DNA of 59,027 nt. Source: Candidatus Hydrogenedentota bacterium (GTDB taxonomy: Bacteria; Hydrogenedentota; Hydrogenedentia; Hydrogenedentales; SLHB01). A model generated the notes under the pieces. It had not been told where the DNA came from. It did no database searches and worked only from the letters and a program-made list of their open reading frames with translations. Each line of letters begins with the position of its first letter. Position 1 is the stretch's first letter. Shown piece by piece: positions 8,367-17,698 of the stretch. Position numbers and translations under genes: made by a program. The stretch lies in contig JACQVH010000059.1 in the NCBI GenBank assembly GCA_016209895.1, positions 1 to 59,027 on the forward strand, given 5' to 3'.

Positions 8367-8384
8367 CCCGCCGCCGCAGGCGGG
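8367..8384 (+). promoter_or_regulatory. Leader hairpin upstream of rpsB
   Basis: CCCGCC-GCCGCA-GGCGGG hairpin in the 346-base gap (8078-8424) between the divergent purH and rpsB genes, 41 bases before the rpsB start. The gap must hold the promoter of the ribosomal block. The best weak candidate is TTGCAC near 8249 with TATGTT 18 bases later. A regulatory role of the hairpin (for example an S2 autoregulation site) is only a possibility. Confidence 0.35.
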
Positions 8385-8424
8385 TCGGCCGGGAGACCCC
8401 GAGGTTAACCCCAGGGAGGAAAGT

Positions 8425-9303
8425 ATGGCAGTCGTTACCATCAAGCAATTGCTCGAGGCCGGCATCCACTTCGGCCACCAAACCCGTCGCTGGAATCCCA
8501 AGATGGCGCGTTACATTTTTGGCCAGCGCAACGGCATCTACATTATCGATCTGCAGAAGACGCTGCAACAATTGCAGCGGGCGTATGCCCTCGTTCGCGA
8601 CACGGTGTCGGCGGGCGGCACGGCCCTGTTCGTGGGCACCAAGAAACAGGCGCAAGAGCCGGTCGCACGCGAAGCGCAGCGGTGCGGCATGTATTACGTG
8701 AACAATCGCTGGCTGGGCGGCACCTTGACCAACTTCGAGACGATCCGCAAGAGTATTCGCACCATGCAGCGCCTCGATGAGATGGAGAAGACGGGTTCGT
8801 ACGAGAAGCTGAGCAAGAAGGAAGTGACCCGGTTGCGCAAGCAGTATACCAAGCTCAGCAAGAATCTGGTCGGCATCCGGGACATGGAGCAACTGCCCGA
8901 CGTGGTGTTCGTGATTGATGCGAAAAAAGAAGCCATTGCTATCCGCGAAGCGAAACGACTGAACATTCCGTGCATCGCGGTGGTGGACACCAACTGCGAC
9001 CCGGAGGTCGTCCCGGTCCCGATACCCGGAAACGACGACGCGATCCGAGCCGTTGGTCTCTATTGTTCAACGTTGGCTGACGCCGTCATTGACGGCCGGT
9101 CGTTGGCGGAAAAAGTTCGCGCGGACGAGGTGGAGAAACTGGAACAACAGCGCAAGGAAAAGGAAGCGGGGGGCCGCGCGGCGCGGCGCGCAGGGGCGCC
9201 CGCCGCCAGGTCGGAGACCGAGCCCGGGACGGACGTTGCGCCAAGCTCTGCAGAGGTGTCGGCGGAGGCCTTGGTGGATACCACCGGCTACGCCGACGAA
9301 TAG
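8425..9303 (+). CDS. rpsB: 30S ribosomal protein S2
   Basis: A 292-residue S2 protein of the small ribosomal subunit. The N-terminus ([20 protein letters not shown], then [10 protein letters not shown]) and the [16 protein letters not shown] segment are diagnostic, and so is the DTNCDP motif near residue 190. The last 60 residues form a charged, Ala/Arg-rich low-complexity tail ([14 protein letters not shown]), longer than in E. coli S2. The GGGAGGAAAGT Shine-Dalgarno precedes the ATG. The gene heads the rpsB-tsf-pyrH-frr block. Confidence 0.98.
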   Translation: MAVVTIKQLLEAGIHFGHQTRRWNPKMARYIFGQRNGIYIIDLQKTLQQLQRAYALVRDTVSAGGTALFVGTKKQAQEPVAREAQRCGMYYVNNRWLGGTLTNFETIRKSIRTMQRLDEMEKTGSYEKLSKKEVTRLRKQYTKLSKNLVGIRDMEQLPDVVFVIDAKKEAIAIREAKRLNIPCIAVVDTNCDPEVVPVPIPGNDDAIRAVGLYCSTLADAVIDGRSLAEKVRADEVEKLEQQRKEKEAGGRAARRAGAPAARSETEPGTDVAPSSAEVSAEALVDTTGYADE

Positions 9304-9318
9304 GGAGCACTATCGGAA

Positions 9319-9981
9319 ATGGGATTTACCGCAAAAGACGTGAAAGCCCTGCGCGAACAGACCGGCGCGGGAATGATGGATTGTCAGAAAGCATTGACGG
9401 CGAGCGAAGGCGACATGGAGAAGGCGGTCGTGTGGCTGCGTGAAAAAGGTAAGGCCGATGCGGCCAAACGTGTGGGGCGCATCGCCAGCGAGGGCCTGAT
9501 CGCGTCCTACGTCCACCTCGGTGGAAAGATTGGGGTGCTCGTCGAAATCAACTGCGAGACCGATTTCGTCGCCCGCAGCGGCGACTTCCCGGAATTCTGC
9601 AAGAATATGTGTCTCCAAATTTGTTCCAGCGCGCCGCGCTGGGTCCGGCGTGAAGATATCCCACCGGAAGTGATTGAAGCGGAGCGCAGCATCTACCGCG
9701 TTCGCGCCAAGGAAACCGGCAAGCCGGAGCCTATTCTCGATAAGATCGCCGACGGCATGCTGCAGAAATGGTTCAAGGAAGTGTGCTTGCTGGAACAACC
9801 ATACGTACGCGATCCGGACCGGACGGTGGAAGACCTGCTCAAGGAGCTCAGCGCGAAGGTCAAGGAAAATTGCAGCATTCGGCGCTTCGCGCGATTTCAG
9901 ATGGGCGAAGGACTTGAAAAGCGGCAGAGCAATCTGGCGGCGGAAGTCGCCGAGCAACTGGCACAGGCGAAAGGGGCTTGA
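9319..9981 (+). CDS. tsf: Translation elongation factor Ts
   Basis: A 220-residue EF-Ts, the nucleotide exchange factor for EF-Tu. The signature [16 protein letters not shown] is near residue 11 and the core NCETDFVAR motif is near residue 77. At 220 residues it is the compact form, lacking part of the larger dimerisation core found in E. coli (283 residues). It follows rpsB by 15 bases, and its TGA stop overlaps the TTG start of pyrH. Confidence 0.97.
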   Translation: MGFTAKDVKALREQTGAGMMDCQKALTASEGDMEKAVVWLREKGKADAAKRVGRIASEGLIASYVHLGGKIGVLVEINCETDFVARSGDFPEFCKNMCLQICSSAPRWVRREDIPPEVIEAERSIYRVRAKETGKPEPILDKIADGMLQKWFKEVCLLEQPYVRDPDRTVEDLLKELSAKVKENCSIRRFARFQMGEGLEKRQSNLAAEVAEQLAQAKGA

Positions 9982-10709
9982 GCTCCTTGGGGAATCCCGT
10001 TTACAAAAGGATTCTGCTGAAACTGAGCGGCGAGGCGCTCGACCCCCGAGGCCGGGGAGGAATTGATTTTGAGACGGTGGGGGGCTTCTGTGAGGAGATC
10101 GCGGCGGTCCGCGCCATGAAGGTGGACGTGGGTCTGGTGGTGGGCGGGGGCAACATTTTTCGTGGTTCTCCGGCGGCCCAGGCCACCGGACTCGACCAGC
10201 CGACGTGCGACTACATGGGCATGTTGGCCACGGTGATCAATGCCCTTGCCATTCAAGGTGTGCTCGAGAAGAAGGGGGTAGCCACGCGCGTGATGACCGC
10301 CATCGAGATGCGCCCAGTCGCCGAACCCTACATCCGGCGGCGAGCCATACGGCATATCGAGAAGGGCCGTGTCGTTATCTTCGGCGCGGGCACGGGCAAT
10401 CCGTTCTTTACCACCGACACGGCGGCGGCACTGCGTGCGCACGAGATTGGCGCGGAAATCCTGTTCAAGGCCACGAAGGTAGACGGAATCTACGACAGCG
10501 ATCCCAAACGGAACCACGCGGCGCAGCGCTACGAAGAACTTAGCTACACGACCATGCTCGCCCGGAATCTGGGCGCCATGGACGCGACGGCGGTGTCGTT
10601 GTGCCGCGAGAAGAAGATGCCTATCCTAGTGTTCAATCTGACGCAGTCCGGCAGCATCAGCCAAGCCTGCCGAGGCGAGCGTATCGGAACTATCGTGCGA
10701 GGAGATTGA
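9978..10709 (+). CDS. pyrH: UMP kinase
   Basis: A 243-residue bacterial UMP kinase of the amino-acid-kinase fold, phosphorylating UMP to [15 protein letters not shown] at the N-terminus, GGGNIFRG near residue 56, and [12 protein letters not shown] near 135 are family motifs. The start is a TTG in a TTGA overlap with the tsf stop, which implies translational coupling. It lies between tsf and frr, the usual bacterial order. Confidence 0.97.
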   Translation: MSSLGNPVYKRILLKLSGEALDPRGRGGIDFETVGGFCEEIAAVRAMKVDVGLVVGGGNIFRGSPAAQATGLDQPTCDYMGMLATVINALAIQGVLEKKGVATRVMTAIEMRPVAEPYIRRRAIRHIEKGRVVIFGAGTGNPFFTTDTAAALRAHEIGAEILFKATKVDGIYDSDPKRNHAAQRYEELSYTTMLARNLGAMDATAVSLCREKKMPILVFNLTQSGSISQACRGERIGTIVRGD

Positions 10710-10712
10710 ATC

Positions 10713-11270
10713 ATGGTAAATGCGCTGCTCACGGACGCCAAGTCCAAAATGCAAAAAACGCTCGAGGCCTTCCGACACGAACTGACCATCATTCGCACGG
10801 GACGGGCCTCGGTCGGGCTGCTGGATGCCATCGAGGTGGACGCCTACGGCAGCCGGATGAAAATCCACCAACTCGGCACCGTGACCGCGCCGGAAGCCCG
10901 CCTGCTCGTTATTACGCCGTGGGACAAGACGCAGATTCACGCCATTGAGAAGGCCATTCAATCCTCGTCGCTGGAACTGAATCCCGCCAACGATGGGCAA
11001 GTCATCCGCGTCCCGATTCCGTCCTTGACCGAAGAGCGTCGCAAAGAACTCGTCAAACACGTGGGTAAACTGGCGGAGGAGGCGCGAGTGGCGGTGCGAA
11101 CCATTCGCCGGCACGTCGTAGACCAGATAAAGACTGAGCAAAAGGCGGGCGAAACGCCGGAAGACGACGCGCACAAGTTGACGGCGGAAGTGCAGAAGGC
11201 GACCGACGAGTTCATCAAAAAGATTGATGAGGCGCTGAAGCACAAAGAAGAAGAGATTATGGAAGTCTAG
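10713..11270 (+). CDS. frr: Ribosome recycling factor
   Basis: A 185-residue ribosome recycling factor, which with EF-G splits post-termination ribosomes. Family motifs are IIRTGRAS near residue 29, PWDK near 71 and VRTIRR near 129. It starts 3 bases after pyrH. A long hairpin with a T run follows the gene, so frr is probably the last gene of the core transcript, with readthrough or a new start for uppS. Confidence 0.97.
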   Translation: MVNALLTDAKSKMQKTLEAFRHELTIIRTGRASVGLLDAIEVDAYGSRMKIHQLGTVTAPEARLLVITPWDKTQIHAIEKAIQSSSLELNPANDGQVIRVPIPSLTEERRKELVKHVGKLAEEARVAVRTIRRHVVDQIKTEQKAGETPEDDAHKLTAEVQKATDEFIKKIDEALKHKEEEIMEV

Positions 11271-11276
11271 TATAAT
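11271..11276 (+). promoter_or_regulatory. Candidate -10 box between frr and uppS
   Basis: A perfect TATAAT begins directly after the frr stop. No good -35 is visible 17 bases upstream, so this may be a weak or activator-dependent promoter for uppS-cdsA. Confidence 0.3.
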
Positions 11277-11308
11277 GGGGTGGTCCCTGTTACAGAGTCG
11301 GCATTGAC

Positions 11309-11359
11309 GGGGCCGCGGAAAAGCACGGCGAATCGTGCGCTTCCGCGGTTTCCCCTTTT
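11309..11359 (+). terminator. Long hairpin with T run between frr and uppS
   Basis: A nested inverted repeat. The outer arms are GGGG with CCCC, the middle arms CCGCGGAA with TTCCGCGG, and the inner arms GCACG with CGTGC. It is followed by TTTT at 11356-11359. It ends 15 bases before the uppS ATG, so it can act as the frr terminator or as an attenuator controlling uppS and cdsA. Confidence 0.7.
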
Positions 11360-11374
11360 CGCGCCTATGGCGGA

Positions 11375-12139
11375 ATGGGAAGAGGACACACAACGAAAAC
11401 ATTGATCGAGGCTACGCCCGTGCCCGCGGTTGATCGAAAGCATCTGCCGCGGCACATCGCCATTATTATGGACGGCAACGGGCGCTGGGCGCGCCAGCAT
11501 GGTGTAAGCCGCGCCGCCGGTCACGAAGCCGGAGCGAAGAGCGTGCGTGCCGTCGTCGAAGCGTGTCGCGAGTTGGGCCGTGTCGAGGCGCTGACTTTGT
11601 ATGCATTCTCGACGGAGAACTGGCGCCGTTCGAAACTGGAAGTAGACGCGTTATTTCGGCTCTTGAGCAAATACATCAACCTGGAATTGGAGAACATCCA
11701 TAAAGAAGACATCCGCGTAACCTTCATGGGCCGCCGGGACGGGTTGTCGGCGCGCGTGATCCGCGACCTGGACCGATGCGTCGAGCGGACGCGCACCAAC
11801 CGCTCGATGGTGCTCAACGTGGCAATCAACTACGGCGCCCGGGCCGAAATCGCCGACGCCGCCAAGGCCATTGCCGCTGAGGTCAAGGAAGGCTCCCTCG
11901 GGTTGGCTCAGATTGACGAGCATTGTTTTGAGCGGCACTTGTACCAGCCCGACCTGCCCGAGTTGGACTTGCTTATCCGCACCAGCGGCGAGGTCCGCCT
12001 CAGTAATTTCATGTTGTGGCAAGTGTCCTATGCGGAAATCGTCTCGTTGCCGGTCTTCTGGCCCGATTTCCGCAAGCCGCATCTCTACGAGGCGATCGCC
12101 GAATACCAGCGCCGCAACCGCCGGTTCGGCGGACGGTGA
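11375..12139 (+). CDS. uppS: Isoprenyl (undecaprenyl) diphosphate synthase
   Basis: A 254-residue cis-prenyltransferase that makes the C55 carrier lipid for peptidoglycan and O-antigen synthesis. The catalytic Asp sits in IIMDGNGRWA near residue 30. The isopentenyl-PP site RTSGEVRLSNFMLWQ is near residue 203. The start chosen is the ATG 15 bases after the terminator-like hairpin; a GTG at 11420, closer to the conserved core, is an alternative. It is followed by cdsA in the usual order. Confidence 0.95.
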   Translation: MGRGHTTKTLIEATPVPAVDRKHLPRHIAIIMDGNGRWARQHGVSRAAGHEAGAKSVRAVVEACRELGRVEALTLYAFSTENWRRSKLEVDALFRLLSKYINLELENIHKEDIRVTFMGRRDGLSARVIRDLDRCVERTRTNRSMVLNVAINYGARAEIADAAKAIAAEVKEGSLGLAQIDEHCFERHLYQPDLPELDLLIRTSGEVRLSNFMLWQVSYAEIVSLPVFWPDFRKPHLYEAIAEYQRRNRRFGGR

Positions 12140-12148
12140 CCGTTGGTC

Positions 12149-12988
12149 ATGGCTTTTTCTGCGAGAAAGATATTGGTGCGTCTGGCAACCGCCTTCGTTC
12201 TTATACCCGCCGTCTTGGTCCTGACCTGGATGGAACATTGGGATTGGGGCTTCTCGATTCTGATCAGTGTGTTCGCGGCGATCGGCCTTTACGAATACTA
12301 CGCAATCGTGCGGGCCCGGCAGATTTCGCCCGAGACCATCGGCGGCATCCTGGCCGGCACGGCGATCACGCTGAGCGGCCATTTCAACAATCCCACGCTG
12401 ACGAATTTCATGTTATACGGCGGCAGTTTGTTGGTATCTGCGCTTCACATCGTGCGTGGACAGCATTCCGTGGCCGGCTTGGCCAGTTCGTTGTTCGGCG
12501 TGTTTTACGTGGGATGGCTCGGGGCGCACATCACGCTCTTGCATAGCGAGCCGGAGTTTGGTCCGGCGTTGGTGACGGTGCTGTTCGTGGCGATCGTGCT
12601 GAACGACAGCGCGGCGTACCTCTTCGGCTCCTTGCTGGGACGGCATCGGCTGGCCCCGAAGGTCAGTCCCCATAAGACGTGGGAAGGGGCCGTGGCCGGG
12701 CTGGTCTTTGCGCTATTGGGTTTGTGGGGCCTGCATTACGCTTCGGCGGCCTGGAACGTGCCGATACTGCCGGGATGGTCGGCCCCGCGATATCTGCATT
12801 GCGGCGCGACGCTGTCCATCGTGGCGCAAGTCGGCGATCTGGCGGAATCGTGTCTGAAACGTGACGCCGCCGTGAAGGATTCGGGGGCATTGTTCCCGGG
12901 GCACGGCGGCGTGCTCGACCGGTGCGACGGCTTCCTGTTCGCGGCGCCGGTGCTGTACTATATGTTTCATTTTTTCGCCCCGTATTAG
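12149..12988 (+). CDS. cdsA: Phosphatidate cytidylyltransferase
   Basis: A 279-residue multi-pass membrane enzyme that makes CDP-diacylglycerol from phosphatidic acid and CTP. The C-terminal family signature reads SCLKRDAAVKDSG then PGHGGVLDRCD, with the essential acidic residues. Hydrophobic segments run through most of the protein. The ATG at 12149 is preferred to an in-frame TTG two codons earlier. A GGGATGC/GCATCCC hairpin (12991-13011) follows, without a T run. Confidence 0.95.
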   Translation: MAFSARKILVRLATAFVLIPAVLVLTWMEHWDWGFSILISVFAAIGLYEYYAIVRARQISPETIGGILAGTAITLSGHFNNPTLTNFMLYGGSLLVSALHIVRGQHSVAGLASSLFGVFYVGWLGAHITLLHSEPEFGPALVTVLFVAIVLNDSAAYLFGSLLGRHRLAPKVSPHKTWEGAVAGLVFALLGLWGLHYASAAWNVPILPGWSAPRYLHCGATLSIVAQVGDLAESCLKRDAAVKDSGALFPGHGGVLDRCDGFLFAAPVLYYMFHFFAPY

Positions 12989-13080
12989 GGGGGATGCGGA
13001 CGCGGCATCCCGGCCGTGTTCCGTAGCACGTTGGGATTCGAGTTTCGCGCCGAGTCAGGCGCGATTTGAGGTAGAGAAAG

Positions 13081-14193
13081 ATGTTCGAGCAAGAACTGGC
13101 ACGCTTTCAAGACATGGTCGCGCGGCTGGCCGAACTCCGCCGTTGCCTGGACGTCGAAGGCGCGCGCGTGGAAATCGCCAAGTTGGAGCAAACTGCGGCC
13201 GCGGCGGACTTCTGGACCAATCAGGAGGTCGCTCAAAAAGCCCTTCAAAAATTGAAGAATCTGAAGACGGTGGTGGAGGGACCAGAAACGCTGCAACAAG
13301 AACTGATCGATGCCCAGGAGCTTCTGGAGTTGGCTGAAGACGATGGGGACGAGTCCATGGCCGGCGAGATAGCCACACTCGCGGACGACATCGAAGCCAA
13401 GCTTCACGAATTGGAATTGAGCAGCCTATTTACCGACCCGCGCGACGAGAAGCACGCCATCGTAAACATTCATCCGGGCGCGGGCGGGACCGAGTCCTGC
13501 GATTGGGCCAGTATGTTGTATCGGATGGTCGCGCGCTGGTGCGAACGGCACGAGTACCACGTGGAAGTTGTGGACTATCAGCCGGGCGACGAGGCCGGCC
13601 TGAAGGGCGCCACCATCACCGTCAGCGGTCCGTACGCCTACGGTCACTTGAAATCCGAGGCCGGCGTGCACCGCTTGGTCCGTATTTCCCCGTTCGATGC
13701 CAATAAGCGTCGCCACACCTCGTTTGCCGCCATCGAAGTCCTGACCGAAGTGGACGAAGACATCCAGATCGAAGTGCGCGAAGAGGACTTGAAGATGGAC
13801 GTGTTCCGAGCGAGCGGGCCGGGCGGACAGAAAGTAAACAAGACCAGTTCGGCGGTCCGTCTTACGCACCTGCCCACGGGCATCGTGGTGGCCTGCCAGA
13901 TCGAGCGGTCACAGCACCGTAACCGTGAAACCGCGCTCCAATTGCTGAAGGCCAAACTCTACGACGTGGAAATGAAGAAGATGGAAGCGGAACTTGCCGC
14001 ACAACGCGAGGGTCAGATGGACGTGGCCTGGGGCAGCCAAATCCGAAGTTACGTGCTCCAACCTTATCAATTGGTCAAGGACCACCGTACCCAGGCGGAA
14101 ACCAGCGACGTGAATCGCGTGCTGGACGGCGACATTGATCTGTTTATTGAGACCTACTTGAAGTGGAACCTGGAACGAAAGGGCCGCAACTAA
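13081..14193 (+). CDS. prfB: Peptide chain release factor 2
   Basis: A 370-residue class 1 release factor reading UGA and UAA. The codon-recognition SPF tripeptide is in RISPFDANKRRHT, and the catalytic GGQ is in ASGPGGQKVNKTSS near residue 245. The acidic N-domain is complete from the ATG, and the reading frame is continuous. The usual CTTTGA programmed +1 frameshift site is absent: where E. coli has an in-frame UGA after about 25 codons, this gene reads CTGGACGTC. Autoregulation by UGA readthrough is therefore not used here. Confidence 0.96.
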   Translation: MFEQELARFQDMVARLAELRRCLDVEGARVEIAKLEQTAAAADFWTNQEVAQKALQKLKNLKTVVEGPETLQQELIDAQELLELAEDDGDESMAGEIATLADDIEAKLHELELSSLFTDPRDEKHAIVNIHPGAGGTESCDWASMLYRMVARWCERHEYHVEVVDYQPGDEAGLKGATITVSGPYAYGHLKSEAGVHRLVRISPFDANKRRHTSFAAIEVLTEVDEDIQIEVREEDLKMDVFRASGPGGQKVNKTSSAVRLTHLPTGIVVACQIERSQHRNRETALQLLKAKLYDVEMKKMEAELAAQREGQMDVAWGSQIRSYVLQPYQLVKDHRTQAETSDVNRVLDGDIDLFIETYLKWNLERKGRN

Positions 14194-14197
14194 CGCT

Positions 14198-15697
14198 ATG
14201 CACCAGGAGCATCATTCCAGCGAACAGGACCTTATCCAGAACCGTTTGCAAAAGCTCAGCCACATCCGCAGCCGGGGAGATGAGCCGTTCAAGCACAAGT
14301 TCGAGCGCAGTAGCCTTATCGGGGAGGCGCGGGCCGCGTTCGAAGCCGCCGAAAAAGAGGCCGCCGACCCGCAGGAAATTCATGTGGAGGCCGTCCTGGC
14401 CGGCCGCATGACCTCGTTCCGCAGCCACGGCAAAAGCGCGTTTGCGGATCTCCGTGACGAAGGGGCCAAAATCCAGCTCTACTTCAAGAAAGACGCGCTC
14501 AGCGACGGCGCATTCGAGGCGCTCCATGACCTGGATCTCGGCGACTTCGTAGGAGCATCGGGAAACGTCTTCCGTACTCGCACCGGCGAGATTACCCTTC
14601 ATGTGCGGTCTTACGAACTGCTGACCAAGTCACTCCGACCTCTACCGGAAAAATATCACGGACTGTCCGACGTCGAGACCCGGTACCGTCAGCGTTACCT
14701 GGACCTCGTTGCGAACCCGGAAGTGAAGGAGAAATTTGGACGACGCATCGCCATGATATCGGCGATGCGCGAACACTTGACGGCGCGTGGGTTTGCGGAG
14801 GTGGAGACCCCTATGCTGCACCCCATACCCGGCGGCGCAACGGCGCGGCCGTTCGTGACCCATCACCATTCTCTCGATCAGGATATGTACCTTCGGATCG
14901 CCCCCGAGCTTTATCTCAAACGGCTTCTCGTTGGGGGATTCGAAAAAGTCTTCGAAATAAACCGCAATTTCCGGAATGAAGGATTGGACAGCACGCACAA
15001 CCCGGAATTTACCATGCTTGAATTGTACGAGGCCTACCAGGATTACCTTGGGCTGATGGATGACACCGAAGAGCTGTTTGTCTCAGTGATCCAGCAAGTC
15101 CTGGGCGCGACCACGCTGACCTATCAAGGTGAGACTATCGAAGCCAAGCGGCCCTGGAAGCGGGTCAAACTTTTCGACGCCATCCGGGAACACGCGGGGA
15201 TTGACCTCGAAGCCGTCCCTGAACGCGACACCGCCGCGCGGCTGGCGACAAGCATCGGCGTCGAGATTGACGAGACCCTGGGCTACGGAAAGATTGTTGA
15301 CACCGTAATGAGCGACCGAGTCGTACCGTATTTGGTTCATCCTACGTTCTTATATGATTATCCCGTCGAGCTTTCGCCGTTGGCCAAGAAGAAACGGGGG
15401 AGCCCCGCCTTGGTCGAGCGGTTTCAGGTGTTTGTCGGACGCCTGGAACTCTGCAATGCGTTCTCGGAATTAAACGATCCGGTGGACCAGCGGGAACGTT
15501 TCCAGGAACAGGCCCGGCAGCGGGAGCAGGGTGATGAGGAGGCCCAGTACCTAGACGAGGATTATTTGACCGCATTGGAAGTGGGTATGCCGCCCGCCGC
15601 CGGACTGGGTATAGGAATTGATCGGTTGGCGATGTTGCTTACCGATTCCGCCTCGATTCGCGAGGTAATCTTCTTCCCACAATTGCGCAATCTTTGA
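14198..15697 (+). CDS. lysS: Lysyl-tRNA synthetase, class II
   Basis: A 499-residue class II LysRS. It has an N-terminal OB-fold anticodon domain (VLAGRMTSFRSHGKSAFADL). Class II motif 2 reads NRNFRNEGLDSTHNPEFTML near residue 260. Motif 3 is AAGLGIGIDRLAML near the C-terminus. It follows prfB by 4 bases, so the two are cotranscribed. Confidence 0.97.
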   Translation: MHQEHHSSEQDLIQNRLQKLSHIRSRGDEPFKHKFERSSLIGEARAAFEAAEKEAADPQEIHVEAVLAGRMTSFRSHGKSAFADLRDEGAKIQLYFKKDALSDGAFEALHDLDLGDFVGASGNVFRTRTGEITLHVRSYELLTKSLRPLPEKYHGLSDVETRYRQRYLDLVANPEVKEKFGRRIAMISAMREHLTARGFAEVETPMLHPIPGGATARPFVTHHHSLDQDMYLRIAPELYLKRLLVGGFEKVFEINRNFRNEGLDSTHNPEFTMLELYEAYQDYLGLMDDTEELFVSVIQQVLGATTLTYQGETIEAKRPWKRVKLFDAIREHAGIDLEAVPERDTAARLATSIGVEIDETLGYGKIVDTVMSDRVVPYLVHPTFLYDYPVELSPLAKKKRGSPALVERFQVFVGRLELCNAFSELNDPVDQRERFQEQARQREQGDEEAQYLDEDYLTALEVGMPPAAGLGIGIDRLAMLLTDSASIREVIFFPQLRNL

Positions 15698-15727
15698 GTC
15701 GAGAATTCACATGAGGAAACAGGCGGA

Positions 15728-16996
15728 ATGCGCTTTGAGGCGTACGTAGCGCTACGGTACTTGCGAGGCAAGCGCAAGAACCGATTCATCAGCCTCATTA
15801 CTCTGATTTCGGTAGCGGGAGTGAGCGTCGGCGTCATCGCGTTGATCGTGGTCATGAGCGTCATGACCGGATTCGACGAAGCCCTCCGCGACGCCATCAT
15901 CGGATTCCGAGCGCACCTCATCATCGAAGACCCATTCGGACGCCCCATTGCCGACCCGAACCAAGTCATCGCGGAGGTTCAGCAGGTTTGCCCGCAGGTG
16001 GTGGCCTCGGCCCCGGTCATCCAGGTTCAGGCCATGCTCCAGTCTCCCAGCGGTCACCGGAGAGCCAACTATCAGGGAGCGTACATCCTCGGCGTAGACC
16101 CGGAAGCGGAAACTCGCGTTACTCAGTTAGCCGACCATCTGACCACGAAAGGCGGACGCACCGAGGGCGCCGGTCGGCTTCCAGGTTTCAAAGAAGTCGT
16201 GATTGGGTATGTGTTAGCAGACAATTTGGGAGTCCACGTCGGCGACCACGTGATGGCAATCACGCCCAAAGGCAAAGTGGCCCCCCTCGGTACCGTGCCC
16301 GCCGAACGCCTAATGCTTACCGTGAGCGGAATTTCCCAGGCGCTAATGTCTGAGTTCGACTCGGTGTACGCGTTCGTGGATTTGAAAACGGCCGGACTGC
16401 TGAAGGGACAGGACGGCGTGGACGCCGTGCACTGCCGGCTGAACGACCCCTATCGGGCCGATGAAGTGAAACTTATGATTGAAGACGTATTGGGCTATAA
16501 CGCGGAAACCTGGTACGAGAGCCAAGCCGCATTCTTCGGAGCCCTCAAACAAGAAAAGGTCGCGATGTTCATCATTCTCGTCTTCATCGTCCTCGTGGCC
16601 GCGTTCAATATCGCGAGCACGCTCATCATGGTGGTCATGGAGAAGCGGCGCGACATCGGCATCTTGCGGACGATCGGCGCCAGCCGAGCGTCGGTCCTGC
16701 AACTCTTCATTCTTGAAGGTCTGTTTATCGGACTGGGCGGCACGGTCATCGGCGTCGTCTGCGGTACGGTACTGGCCTACAACATCAACCCGGTAGCGGA
16801 GTTCCTCGCCTACATTTTCGGTATTGACCTATTCAACAGCCAAATTTACTACTTTGACCACATTCCCGTCTCCGTGGTCTGGGCCGACATTGGATGGATT
16901 ACGATATCGGCCATCGTGCTCACGTTCTTGTCAACGCTATATCCGGCGTGGAGTGCGGCCCGGCTCGATCCCGTGGATTCCTTGCGCTATGAGTAA
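15728..16996 (+). CDS. lolC: Lipoprotein-releasing ABC permease (LolC/LolE family)
   Basis: A 422-residue inner-membrane permease of the LolCE family, which extracts lipoproteins for transfer to the outer membrane. The N-terminus VALRYLRGKRKNRFISLIT leads into the first membrane segment. A periplasmic MacB-like domain spans roughly residues 55-270. Three more membrane segments follow, with the coupling sequence RRDIGILRTIGASRASV between them. A GAGGAAACAG Shine-Dalgarno precedes the ATG. It overlaps lolD by 8 bases. Only one permease is encoded here, so a homodimer is likely. Confidence 0.92.
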   Translation: MRFEAYVALRYLRGKRKNRFISLITLISVAGVSVGVIALIVVMSVMTGFDEALRDAIIGFRAHLIIEDPFGRPIADPNQVIAEVQQVCPQVVASAPVIQVQAMLQSPSGHRRANYQGAYILGVDPEAETRVTQLADHLTTKGGRTEGAGRLPGFKEVVIGYVLADNLGVHVGDHVMAITPKGKVAPLGTVPAERLMLTVSGISQALMSEFDSVYAFVDLKTAGLLKGQDGVDAVHCRLNDPYRADEVKLMIEDVLGYNAETWYESQAAFFGALKQEKVAMFIILVFIVLVAAFNIASTLIMVVMEKRRDIGILRTIGASRASVLQLFILEGLFIGLGGTVIGVVCGTVLAYNINPVAEFLAYIFGIDLFNSQIYYFDHIPVSVVWADIGWITISAIVLTFLSTLYPAWSAARLDPVDSLRYE

Positions 16997-17672
16997 AGTG
17001 ATCGAGTGCCGCACGCTCGTCAAGTCCTACCACGACGGTGACCGCGAATTGCGCATTCTGCGCGGTGTCGATCTCATCGTCAACGAAGGCGAGATTCTTG
17101 TCATCACCGGCCCTTCCGGCGTCGGGAAAAGTACCTTACTCCATTTGATCGGTACGCTGGACACGCCCACCGAGGGTGATATCCTATTTCGGGGTGTATC
17201 CCTGGCGGGCATGGGCCGCGCCGCCGTCAATCGCATCCGAAACCAGGAAATCGGCTTCGTGTTTCAGTTCTATCACCTGTTACCGGAATTTACCGCGTTC
17301 GAGAATGTCATGATGCCCGCGCTATGCCACGGTTCCTCTCGCAGCAGCCTCCAGGAACGGGCCGTCGAACTCTTGACCAAGGTAGGACTCGGCGAACGCA
17401 TGACGCACAAGCCGGGACAATTGAGCGGCGGCGAGCAGCAACGCGTGGCCGTCGCGCGAGCGTTATTCAACGAACCTAGCGTTATCCTAGCGGACGAACC
17501 GACCGGTAACCTCGATGAAGCGACGGGCGAAGGCATACTCGATCTGTTGTGGCGGCTGAACCGCTCGGAAAAAATGACCTTGGTGATCGTCACCCACGAT
17601 GAAACGCTCGCGGCCAAAGGGGATCGCTGGGTTCACTTACACGAAGGCCTGGCCCACACAAGGAAAGAGTAA
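16989..17672 (+). CDS. lolD: Lipoprotein-releasing ABC ATPase
   Basis: A 227-residue ATPase of the LolD/MacB class. Walker A is GPSGVGKST near residue 44, the signature LSGGEQQRVAVARAL near 146, and Walker B is VILADEPTGNLDE. The start ATG overlaps the end of lolC, indicating coupled translation and a LolC-LolD complex. Together they power lipoprotein release, consistent with a diderm envelope. Confidence 0.95.
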   Translation: MSKVIECRTLVKSYHDGDRELRILRGVDLIVNEGEILVITGPSGVGKSTLLHLIGTLDTPTEGDILFRGVSLAGMGRAAVNRIRNQEIGFVFQFYHLLPEFTAFENVMMPALCHGSSRSSLQERAVELLTKVGLGERMTHKPGQLSGGEQQRVAVARALFNEPSVILADEPTGNLDEATGEGILDLLWRLNRSEKMTLVIVTHDETLAAKGDRWVHLHEGLAHTRKE

Positions 17673-17698
17673 GGCCGGCATCCCGCCGGGAGACGTTC

